Positions 57,147-64,000 of a stretch of DNA of 64,000 nt are shown here, piece by piece. This stretch comes from Corynebacterium urinipleomorphum (lineage in GTDB: Bacteria; Actinomycetota; Actinomycetes; Mycobacteriales; Mycobacteriaceae). The notes under the pieces were generated by a model. The model searched no databases. It saw only the letters and a program-made list of their open reading frames with translations, and had not been told where the DNA came from. The stretch is from contig NZ_LT706963.1 in NCBI RefSeq assembly GCF_900155535.1, positions 65,929 to 129,928 on the forward strand, written 5' to 3'. Both the position numbers and the translations under genes were made by a program. Numbering within the stretch: position 1 is the first letter of the stretch; each line of letters starts with the position of its first letter.

Positions 57147-58615
57147 TACTCAGCGCCTCCTACGGGGTTCGCGTCCTGCTTGTCGTCCTTCTTGGGGGCC
57201 GGTGCCACGGCCAGAATATTGCGGCCGACGGGTGCGGAGACTTGGCCGCCGGTCGCGCCCTCACCCAGGCCGCCGCCGTTTTTGACCACGACGGCTACTG
57301 CGACATCCTTGTCGGGGTCGAACGCGACGTACCAGGTGTGGGGCGGAAGATTCTCCCCGTGCTCGGCGGTGCCGGTCTTGGAAGCGTAGCCGTTGCCGTT
57401 GTACCCGTACGTGTTCCGCTCGGAGCTGTACATGAGGTCGGTGATGGTCTCCGCTTCTTCCTTGGTCACAGCCTCGGCCGCCTGGCGGGGCCGGATCTGC
57501 CGGACGGTCTTCATCTCCGGGCTGACCACGCGGGACACCACGTGCGGTTCCATGCGGCGGCCCTCGTTGGCGATGGTGGCAGCCATGACTGCGGCCTGCA
57601 CCGCCGTCATGGTGACATCGCGCTGGCCGATTGCGGACATACCTACGGCAGCCAGGTCCTCAAGGTCGCCGAGGGAGCCCGCGGCGTTGGGGAGGCCCAG
57701 GTCATATCGCTGGCCAACACCGAAAGCGGTGGCGGCTTCTCGCAGTGGTTCATCGCCGAGCTCGGTGGACATCTGCACGAAGGCCGTGTTGCAGGACAGC
57801 ATGAATGCGGTGCGCAGCGTCGTGCTGGTGCTTCCGCCGCAGGTGTTGCCGCCGTAGTTGGTCAGCTGGACCTCGGTGCCCGGCAACGTGATCGCGGACT
57901 CGCCAGTTAGCGGGGAATCGGGGGTGTACCCGTTCTTGAGGCCGGCTGCGGTGGTGATGATCTTGAAGATCGAGCCCGGGGGGAGCTGCTCCTGGGTGGC
58001 GTGGTTGAGAAGGGGCTGCCCGGGGGCGTCGTTAAGCTGCTTCCACGTCTCTTCGGCTGTGGCGTCGTTGGCCACGGAATTCGGGTCGTACGACGGGTTC
58101 GACGCCATGGCCAACACCTCACCGGTGGACGGGCGAAGTGCCACAACAGCACCCTCGTATCCGCGGCTTTCCAGCTGGTCGTAGGCGGCGGCCTGGGTCT
58201 TCGGGTCGATGGTCAGCTCAACGGAATCGCCCACCCGGCCGTCCTGGTTCGTGCGCAGGAAACGGTTGCCCTTCGCGTTGGATTCGCCGTTCAAGTCGGC
58301 GTTGAACCCGGACTCGATGCCGGCCACGCCGTAGCGGTCGGAGAGGTAGCCCACGACCGGTGCGAAGGAGTACGGCATATTCGGATAGCTGCGTTCGTAA
58401 AAGCCGTCGCCGACCGGGGTGGATTGCGCGAGGATCTGGCCACCGGCGCTGATCTGGCCGCGTTCGACCTTCTTCGCCTCGATGAAGTTGCGGGAATTGA
58501 GTGGGTTGCGCGCGTACTCCTCCTCGTGGAACGCCTGCACCCACGTGAAATTCGCCAGCAGCAGCACGGTCAACAGGATGGAGCCAAAAGCTCCCCAGCG
58601 TATCGACGTATTCAT
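57146..58615 (-). CDS. pbpA: Penicillin-binding protein 2 / PbpA transpeptidase
   Basis: 489 residues, monofunctional class B PBP. N-terminal membrane anchor (ILLTVLLLANFTWVQAFH), transpeptidase active site SxxK in GSIFKIIT, SCN in LSCNTAF and KTGTAE in ASKTGTAEHG. It is the partner of RodA in elongation/pole growth. Confidence 0.95.
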   Translation of the reverse strand: MNTSIRWGAFGSILLTVLLLANFTWVQAFHEEEYARNPLNSRNFIEAKKVERGQISAGGQILAQSTPVGDGFYERSYPNMPYSFAPVVGYLSDRYGVAGIESGFNADLNGESNAKGNRFLRTNQDGRVGDSVELTIDPKTQAAAYDQLESRGYEGAVVALRPSTGEVLAMASNPSYDPNSVANDATAEETWKQLNDAPGQPLLNHATQEQLPPGSIFKIITTAAGLKNGYTPDSPLTGESAITLPGTEVQLTNYGGNTCGGSTSTTLRTAFMLSCNTAFVQMSTELGDEPLREAATAFGVGQRYDLGLPNAAGSLGDLEDLAAVGMSAIGQRDVTMTAVQAAVMAATIANEGRRMEPHVVSRVVSPEMKTVRQIRPRQAAEAVTKEEAETITDLMYSSERNTYGYNGNGYASKTGTAEHGENLPPHTWYVAFDPDKDVAVAVVVKNGGGLGEGATGGQVSAPVGRNILAVAPAPKKDDKQDANPVGGAE

Positions 58616-59947
58616 TTACCGCACCCCCACCAGCTCAGGCTCGCCGGCGCTTTCGGTGTCCTCCACCGGCCGGTTGGCGTTGTTGGAGATGCGCAAAAGC
58701 AGACCCAACAGGATGTAGTTCGCCATGATCGCGGAACCACCCGCTGACATGAACGGAGTGGTCAGACCGGTCATGGGCAGCATCGCGGAGACGCCGCCGG
58801 CCACGACGAAGATCTGCACGGCGATGGTCAGCGACAGACCCGAGGCGACGAGTTTGCCGTACGGGTCGCGCACCGCTAGGGCTGTGCGGAAACCGCGGGT
58901 GATGAACACGGCGAAGAGAATCAGCACAGCCGCGAGACCGACAAGGCCCAGCTCCTCGCCGATGGCGGCGAGAATGTAGTCCGCATGAGCCACCGGAACC
59001 ATCTGCGGGTGGCCGAAGCCGAGGCCCGTACCGGTCACCCCGCCCCAGCTCAAACCGAACAGAGCCTGGGAGGGCTGGTACCCGGTGGTGTCGTAATTGG
59101 CCAGGGGGTCGAGGAAGTTGGCCACGCGGTCCTGGATCTTGGCAGAGACCTTGTACACAGCCAGGCCGCCAACGGCGACGAGGCCCAGGCCGATGACCAG
59201 CCAGCTCGTGCGGCCGGTGGCGAAGTAGACCATGCCCAGCACGGTGGCGAAGAGCAGCAGGGCAGGACCGAAGTCATTGGACACGCCCATGATCACGATC
59301 GCGATGGCCCACACCAGCAGAATCGGCGCCAAGTCGCGTAGGCGCGGGAAGGTCATGCCGAGGAAACGGTAGCCGGCCACCGTGAACAGGGAGCGCTTCT
59401 GCGCCAAGAGCTGCGCAAAGAACAGAAGCAGAAGGATCTTGGAGAATTCACCGGGCTGGATCGAGAATGGCCCGAGCCAAATCCAAATACGTGCTTCAGC
59501 GTCCGGCGGTTGCGGCCACACCAACGGCAGAGCCAGCAGGATCAAGCCGAGCAGCCCCAACAGGTAGGAGAACCGGGTGAGCTCGCGGTGGTCGCGCACG
59601 ATCAGCAGCGTGGCCACCAGGAAGAGGATTCCCACCAGAGACCACATCATCTGGCGCGGGGCAAGCCCGAAATCGGTCTCTAGGTCGAGGCGGTAGATCA
59701 TCACCAGTCCGAGCGCGTTCAAGGTTGCCACCAAGGGCAAAAGCACTTGGTCAGCGTGGGGTGCGGCGTAACACATGGCTACGTGGGCGATCGCGTACAC
59801 ACCGATGAAGCCGCCGACGAGCCACAGCATGTCCACTGTGAGCGCGTGGCCCTGGGACAGTTCCAGCCCAACGAGCATGAGCAACAACAGTGCCGCGGAC
59901 AGCACGAGCAGGAAGAGTTCCCGGCCGCGGGAGAAGAGCTGGCGCAT
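58616..59947 (-). CDS. rodA: FtsW/RodA/SpoVE family peptidoglycan polymerase
   Basis: 443 residues, about 12 membrane helices. SEDS signature regions include IQPGEFSKILLLLFFAQLLA and the late LPMTGLTTPFMSAGGSA. Peptidoglycan glycosyltransferase working with PbpA. Immediately abuts pstP (TAAATG) and pbpA. Confidence 0.95.
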   Translation of the reverse strand: MRQLFSRGRELFLLVLSAALLLLMLVGLELSQGHALTVDMLWLVGGFIGVYAIAHVAMCYAAPHADQVLLPLVATLNALGLVMIYRLDLETDFGLAPRQMMWSLVGILFLVATLLIVRDHRELTRFSYLLGLLGLILLALPLVWPQPPDAEARIWIWLGPFSIQPGEFSKILLLLFFAQLLAQKRSLFTVAGYRFLGMTFPRLRDLAPILLVWAIAIVIMGVSNDFGPALLLFATVLGMVYFATGRTSWLVIGLGLVAVGGLAVYKVSAKIQDRVANFLDPLANYDTTGYQPSQALFGLSWGGVTGTGLGFGHPQMVPVAHADYILAAIGEELGLVGLAAVLILFAVFITRGFRTALAVRDPYGKLVASGLSLTIAVQIFVVAGGVSAMLPMTGLTTPFMSAGGSAIMANYILLGLLLRISNNANRPVEDTESAGEPELVGVR

Positions 59948-61282
59948 TTATTTCACCTCCCGGCAGTTGTCCGTGTCGGAGTCGTCGACGCAGGCGGGCA
60001 GAGCGTCGTCGGCAAGCCGGTTGAGCTGGTCCGTCACTTCCGCGTAGGACCCGGTGCCCAGGTTGTGCACGCGGCCCTGAGTCGATTCGGGGAGATCGGA
60101 TTTCGCGAACACGCGGCAGTCGCCCGGCACATTGTTGGCGTCCACGAGCCGGATCTGGTTGTCATTGTTGATGCACACCTGCTGGACGGGTTCGTGCATG
60201 TCGCGTCCGAGGAGCGTGCTCTTCATGCCTTGCTCGATGACGAATTCATCGCGGTCGTTGACAGCCACGAAATACGTGTCGGAGCGTGCGGAATCAAACC
60301 ACCACAGCCCGCCGAGACCAGCGAGAGCGACTGCGAGCACGCCGATCACCCACGGCCACACGGAGCGGCCTCGGTGATCCTCCTCATCGTCGGACGCGGG
60401 TTCCTCTTTCTTGCTTATTTGCGCCTGCGCCCCCTTTGCCCTCTGCGCCCCCATCAACTTCGCGGCGCGGCCGGCAGCCGTGTCCGGGTGCGTCGGCTCT
60501 TCGCCGGTCACGAGAGCACCCGCTATCGCGGAGGCGGTGGGCAACTCCGGGCAGTCGGGGGAGTCGGAGTCCACCACGTCGGCGACAACGATGGTGACGT
60601 TATCGGGGCCACCGGAGCGCAGCGCCAGCTCGATGAGCCGAGTTGCGGCTTCTTCCGGGGACCCCTCCGCAAGAGTGGTCTCCATCGTGGAGTGCGTCAC
60701 CGGGTCGGACAAGCCGTCCGAGCACAGCATGAAGCGGTCGCCCGCCTGAACGGGGAGCAGCTCAAGGTGCGGCTCCACCGGGCGGCCGGTGTAGGCCTTG
60801 AGGATCAGGGATTTCTGCGGGTGCGACGACACGTCCTCCGGCTGGAGCTTGCCTTCGTTGACCAGGGACTGGACGAACGTGTCGTCCTCCGTGATTTGGG
60901 TCAGCTCGCCGTCCCGGAGGCGGTAGCCGCGGGAATCTCCCACATGGATAAGGCCTATGTCGGTCCCGTTGAACATCAGCGCCGTCAGCGTGGTGCCCAT
61001 CCCGTCCCGCTCCGGATGCTCCTTGATGGAGTCGGAGATAGAGGCGTTCGCGTCGTCCGCGGCAGCACCGAGTAGAGCCAGGATGTCCGCGTCCTCCGGA
61101 TCGCGGTCCAAATGCTCCATGTGCTCGACCATCAGCTGGGAAGCGACTTCGCCGGCAGCGTGGCCGCCCATGCCATCCGCGAGCAGAAGCAGGTGCGGAC
61201 CGGCGTACGCCGAGTCCTCGTTGTTGTCGCGGACCAGACCGCGGTCCGATGCGGCGTGGAAGTTGAGCTTCAGGTTCGTCAT
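59948..61282 (-). CDS. pstP: PP2C-type serine/threonine phosphatase PstP
   Basis: 444 residues. The PP2C motifs are visible: RDNNEDSAYAG, LLADGMGGHAAGE, HVGDSRGYRLRDG and SGGPDNVTIVVADV. They are followed by a linker, a membrane helix (WPWVIGVLAVALAGLGGLWW) and an outer domain. It dephosphorylates PknA/PknB and their targets. ATGA overlap with fhaB. Confidence 0.95.
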   Translation of the reverse strand: MTNLKLNFHAASDRGLVRDNNEDSAYAGPHLLLLADGMGGHAAGEVASQLMVEHMEHLDRDPEDADILALLGAAADDANASISDSIKEHPERDGMGTTLTALMFNGTDIGLIHVGDSRGYRLRDGELTQITEDDTFVQSLVNEGKLQPEDVSSHPQKSLILKAYTGRPVEPHLELLPVQAGDRFMLCSDGLSDPVTHSTMETTLAEGSPEEAATRLIELALRSGGPDNVTIVVADVVDSDSPDCPELPTASAIAGALVTGEEPTHPDTAAGRAAKLMGAQRAKGAQAQISKKEEPASDDEEDHRGRSVWPWVIGVLAVALAGLGGLWWFDSARSDTYFVAVNDRDEFVIEQGMKSTLLGRDMHEPVQQVCINNDNQIRLVDANNVPGDCRVFAKSDLPESTQGRVHNLGTGSYAEVTDQLNRLADDALPACVDDSDTDNCREVK

Positions 61283-61734
61283 GGCATCAACCTCACAATC
61301 GTGCGCCCCATTTTGATGTCGGTTCCCACCTGGACGCGCTCAGGTTGGTCGATGCGGATACCGCCGACAAACGTGCCGTTACGGGAATCCAAGTCTTCCA
61401 CGAACCAGTCGGATCCACGGCGGAATAGGCGGGCGTGGCGCGAGGACGCGAAGTCATCGCCCAGCACAAAGTCATTATCGTCGGCGCGGCCCAACGAGAG
61501 ATCCTCCACCGTGGAGATATTCATGTGGGATCCCCGCAGCGGACCTTCCACAACGACCACCTCGTGGGCTTTCTCCCGCCGCGCGGCGGCGGGGGCCGGT
61601 GCTCCGGCGCTGCGGCGTTGCGCCACCTCCGCGGTCTTGATGTCGCGGCGCTGCACCGCCAACACCACGAAAATGAAGAGCCAGAGAAGAATAAGGAGGC
61701 CGAAGCGGGCCCCAAGCATCAATGCAGAGTCCAT
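61279..61734 (-). CDS. fhaB: FHA domain protein FhaB (FipA)
   Basis: 151 residues. N-terminal membrane helix (FGLLILLWLFIFVVLAVQRR) and C-terminal FHA domain with phosphothreonine-binding residues LGRADDNDFVLGDDFASSRH and DLDSRNGTFVGG. Phosphoprotein adaptor for PknA/PknB in division. Confidence 0.94.
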   Translation of the reverse strand: MDSALMLGARFGLLILLWLFIFVVLAVQRRDIKTAEVAQRRSAGAPAPAAARREKAHEVVVVEGPLRGSHMNISTVEDLSLGRADDNDFVLGDDFASSRHARLFRRGSDWFVEDLDSRNGTFVGGIRIDQPERVQVGTDIKMGRTIVRLMP

Positions 61735-61750
61735 AACTCAGATAGCCGCC

Positions 61751-62638
61751 TTACTGTCCGTACTGCCCGTACTGGTTCTGTTGACCGTACTCACCCTGTT
61801 GCCCGAACTGCCCGGTGGGAGCGCCGTTGTCCAACGCGGAACCGGGGTAGGGACGTGTGCCGGCGATGCGGACCTCAATATTGGAGTGCCCCACCGTGAT
61901 CACATCGCCGTCCGCGAGCTCCCAGTTCTCCACCGGCTGGTCGTTGACCGTCGTTCCGTTGGTCGACTGCAGGTCCACCAGGAAGGCGGTCGCACCGTCC
62001 CAGATGATCTCCGCGTGCTGGCGGGACACTCCCGTATCCGGCAGACGGAAATCGCAGTCGTTGGAGCGGCCCAGAATATTGGAGCCCTCGTGCACGGGGT
62101 ACGTGCGAGAGGACCCGTCCAACAGCAACAGGCTCACAGCGGCGCCGCCGGTGGCAGAACCACCTGCTGCGGCAGCGGCGGGGGGCTGGGTCATTGATGC
62201 CTCCTGGTGGTGGGGGGAACGGTCCGACAAAATCGCGTCGAACCCGCTATCGACATCCGGTTCCTCATCGACGTACGAGGACACGCGAAGCTGCCCTGTA
62301 CGCAGACCGGACTCCTCCGCGACCCGCACGACAACAGGCCCGTACAGGCCGATGTTCTGGTTGCGGATGAAACGTGTGAGCTGCCCGGCGAGGTTGATGG
62401 GCAGATCCGGATCCTGGGACAGGTTCTCCAGATCCTTGCTGGACACACCAATCGCGTACACATTCGGGGCGATCAACTCGTCGTACTCGTTGTTGAACAA
62501 CCCGTCCAGCGTCTCCTGCTTCAACAGCTCTTCCAACTCTGCCGGAACAACTCGGCCGCCGAAGACGGCGGCGAAGCTATTGTCCAGCCCACGCTGCAAT
62601 GAACTATCGATCTTGGCCAACCTGTCCATCAGGCCCAT
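61751..62638 (-). CDS. fhaA: FHA domain protein FhaA (DUF3662)
   Basis: 295 residues. N-terminal DUF3662 (1-125), a Pro/Ala/Gly linker, FHA domain near 190-280 (ILGRSNDCDFRLPDTGVSRQ then DLQSTNGTTVND), and a Tyr/Gln/Gly tail. In mycobacteria the FHA domain binds the phosphorylated MurJ pseudokinase, whose gene is at the other end of this window. ATG at 62638 preceded by GGAAGGAGGTG, a strong ribosome site. First gene of the operon. Confidence 0.95.
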   Translation of the reverse strand: MGLMDRLAKIDSSLQRGLDNSFAAVFGGRVVPAELEELLKQETLDGLFNNEYDELIAPNVYAIGVSSKDLENLSQDPDLPINLAGQLTRFIRNQNIGLYGPVVVRVAEESGLRTGQLRVSSYVDEEPDVDSGFDAILSDRSPHHQEASMTQPPAAAAAGGSATGGAAVSLLLLDGSSRTYPVHEGSNILGRSNDCDFRLPDTGVSRQHAEIIWDGATAFLVDLQSTNGTTVNDQPVENWELADGDVITVGHSNIEVRIAGTRPYPGSALDNGAPTGQFGQQGEYGQQNQYGQYGQ

Positions 62639-62797
62639 CCGCCCACACCTCCTTCCGGCGATACTCCCAGCGGTAATGTTTCGACAGATAGTATAGGGTT
62701 TCAGGTTCCCACAACATAGCAACGAAGCCGAAAACCGCCATCTGCCAGTGAATTTGGAGGATGTGGGAGGTGCCGTGCTATGTTTACTTAGTCGCCC

Positions 62798-62881
62798 GCC
62801 CGGGTGGCGGAATTGGCAGACGCGCTGGCTTCAGGTGCCAGTGTTCGCAAGAACGTGGGGGTTCAAGTCCCCCCCCGGGCA
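62798..62881 (+). tRNA. tRNA-Leu (CAG)
   Basis: Acceptor arms GCCCGGG and CCCGGGC, long class II variable arm (GTGTTCGCAAGAACGT region), anticodon CAG in CTTCAGG, T loop GTTCAAGTC. CCA is not encoded. Confidence 0.96.
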
Positions 62882-62889
62882 CAAACGGT

Positions 62890-62930
62890 AAGGCCCGTCG
62901 TTAAGCAAAATGCTCTTAACGACGGGCCTT
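62890..62930 (+). terminator. Terminator after tRNA-Leu
   Basis: AAGGCCCGTCGTTAAG pairs with CTTAACGACGGGCCTT (one bulge). Confidence 0.85.
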
Positions 62931-62968
62931 CCGCGCTACCATTTTCCCCTGTCAAGAAAGAAAACTTC

Positions 62969-63616
62969 ATGAACGATTTCGCGCGCAAGGCCGGTGCTGA
63001 GTTCCTGGCCACCCTGCTTTTCGTGTTCGCCATCATCACCGCTGTTGCTGAGGCTGGGCCGTTCGCTCCCGTCGCCATCGGCCTTGCCCTGATGGTGCTC
63101 GTGTACGCCACCGGCCACATCTCTGGCGGCCACCTCAACCCGGCTGTGTCCCTCGGTGCGTGGATCCGCGGTGCGATGACTGCCACCGAGATGCTCATCT
63201 ACTGGGTCGCGCAGGCGCTCGGTGCCATTTCCGGCGCACTGATCTGCCGCGCAGTGCTGCCCGTGGCTGAAGAATCCGCGCAGATCCAGACTGGTTCCGC
63301 TTTCATCGTCGAGGCTCTGTTCACCTTCATCCTCGTCTTCGTCGTCCTCAACGTCGCCACCGCGAAGGCAAATGACGGCAACTCTTTCTACGGCCTGGCC
63401 ATCGGCGCGACTGTGATGACCGGCGCTTTCGCCGTCGGCCCGATCTCCGGCGGCGGCTTCAACCCGGCCGTGGCCCTCGGCCTGTCGGTCAACGGCAACT
63501 TCGGCTGGGGCAACCTGTGGATCTACATCCTCGCCCCGTTCGTGGGTGCCGCGCTCGCCGCTCTGTGCTTCCGCGTGCTCAGCCCCGCTGACCACGAGCA
63601 CGACCTGCAGGCGTAA
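62969..63616 (+). CDS. MIP/aquaporin family channel
   Basis: 215 residues, six membrane helices with two NPA half-helices: SGGHLNPAVSLGAW and SGGGFNPAVALGL. In most aquaporins the second NPA is followed by Arg, which forms the selectivity filter; here the residue is Val, so the pore may have different selectivity. The ATG at 62969 follows CAAGAAAGAAAA. It is probably a water or small-solute channel. Confidence 0.88.
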   Translation: MNDFARKAGAEFLATLLFVFAIITAVAEAGPFAPVAIGLALMVLVYATGHISGGHLNPAVSLGAWIRGAMTATEMLIYWVAQALGAISGALICRAVLPVAEESAQIQTGSAFIVEALFTFILVFVVLNVATAKANDGNSFYGLAIGATVMTGAFAVGPISGGGFNPAVALGLSVNGNFGWGNLWIYILAPFVGAALAALCFRVLSPADHEHDLQA

Positions 63617-63655
63617 CCCCAGCGCCCCCGGCATGCCGCCGTTACACTGGCCGAC

Positions 63656-64000
63656 ATGCCTAACACCCCCATCCCCGGATATCTGAACACTATCCTCGAC
63701 GATGTCCGGGACATCACGGACGGCGAGAACGCCGACTACATTGAAACGCTGCGCACCGCCGACCCGGACAAGCTCGCGCTCGCGCTGTGCACGCGAAGCG
63801 GAAACCTGTACTCCGTGGGGGACGACGAGTACGAATTCTCCATCCAGTCCATCTCCAAGCCCTTCGTCTACGCCATCGCGCTCGACCAAGGCGGGGTGGA
63901 AAATGTTCACAGCGTCGTGGGCATGGAGCCGTCCGGCGAGGCATTCAACGAGCTTTCGCTTGACGACGACACAAAGCGCCCCACCAACCCCATGATCAAC
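63656..64000 (+). CDS. glsA: Glutaminase A, N-terminal part (3' partial)
   Basis: Open to the window end, 115 codons visible. MPNTPIPGYLNTILDDV begins the glutaminase fold. The serine-type SxxK active site is in SIQSISKPFVYAIALD, and VVGMEPSGEAFNE is a strong family match. It hydrolyses glutamine to glutamate and ammonia. The rest, including the second catalytic segments, lies outside the window. Confidence 0.92.
   Translation, partial: MPNTPIPGYLNTILDDVRDITDGENADYIETLRTADPDKLALALCTRSGNLYSVGDDEYEFSIQSISKPFVYAIALDQGGVENVHSVVGMEPSGEAFNELSLDDDTKRPTNPMIN

Noticed and set aside
54414..57389. 991-codon + strand frame across pknB and pknA
   Set aside because: Antisense shadow; both kinases on the minus strand have all catalytic motifs.
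58530..58552. Possible parS-like CACGTGAAAT
   Set aside because: The core CACGTGAAA matches, but the left arm and last bases do not; it is inside pbpA.

Overview
This is a high-GC actinobacterial chromosome segment spanning the replication origin, almost certainly from a Corynebacterium. The reasons are the gene order murJ-sigM-trxB-trxA-cwlM / parB-parA-rsmG-yidC-yidD-rnpA-rpmH / dnaA-oriC-dnaN-recF-dciA-gyrB-gyrA, the distal fhaA-fhaB-pstP-rodA-pbpA-pknA-pknB/crgA cluster, frequent GTG/TTG starts and several apparently leaderless genes. No rRNA operon or CRISPR array is present. Four tRNA genes are seen: Ile-GAT, Ala-TGC, Ala-CGC and Leu-CAG.

Layout. (1) 0-5.5 kb: the 3' part of murJ with its pseudokinase tail, sigM, the thioredoxin pair and cwlM, all on +. 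(2) 5.5-11 kb: a GNAT-like gene, parB, parA, rsmG, yidC, yidD, rnpA and rpmH, all on -, reading away from the origin. (3) 11-17.1 kb: a DnaA-box promoter region, dnaA, oriC, dnaN, recF and dciA. (4) 17.1-35.3 kb: the gyrase region. A DUF3800 gene is inserted before gyrB. Between gyrB and gyrA lie a 2466-residue Rib/G5/CshA-repeat surface protein, a hydrolase, two different TenA paralogues, a small exported protein and a toxin-antitoxin-like pair. (5) 35.4-42.9 kb: tRNA genes, a DUF305 protein, a YdhR/unknown two-gene unit with an operator-like palindrome, a TPP riboswitch driving a thiXYZ-type ABC transporter, and a scar of gene remnants. (6) 43-50.1 kb: methionine genes metF-metE and metNIQ, interrupted by an Abi-family (HEPN) gene. 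(7) 50.2-64 kb: cyclophilin, rhomboid, aldehyde dehydrogenase, a second DnaA-box-like cluster, crgA, the Ser/Thr kinase and cell-shape operon, tRNA-Leu, an aquaporin-like channel and the start of a glutaminase.

How the genes work together. The two ends of the window are linked functionally. PknB/PknA, PstP and FhaA/FhaB at the right control the MurJ pseudokinase and CwlM at the left in related actinobacteria, and here CwlM has visibly lost its zinc ligands. The TPP-riboswitch transporter and the TenA_C/TenA_E pair together suggest salvage of thiamine breakdown products. metF-metE make methionine and metNIQ imports it, with an McbR-like operator upstream of metQ.

The strongest candidates for little-described biology are: the Doc-like protein without an intact Fic motif, with its ribbon-helix-helix partner and operator; the giant ordered G5-repeat adhesin between the gyrase genes; the 106-bp inverted-repeat element in a deletion scar; the DnaA-box-like cluster about 39 kb from oriC; and the nested palindrome/iteron region before tRNA-Ala(CGC). 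All assignments come from reading the sequence; no database search was run.
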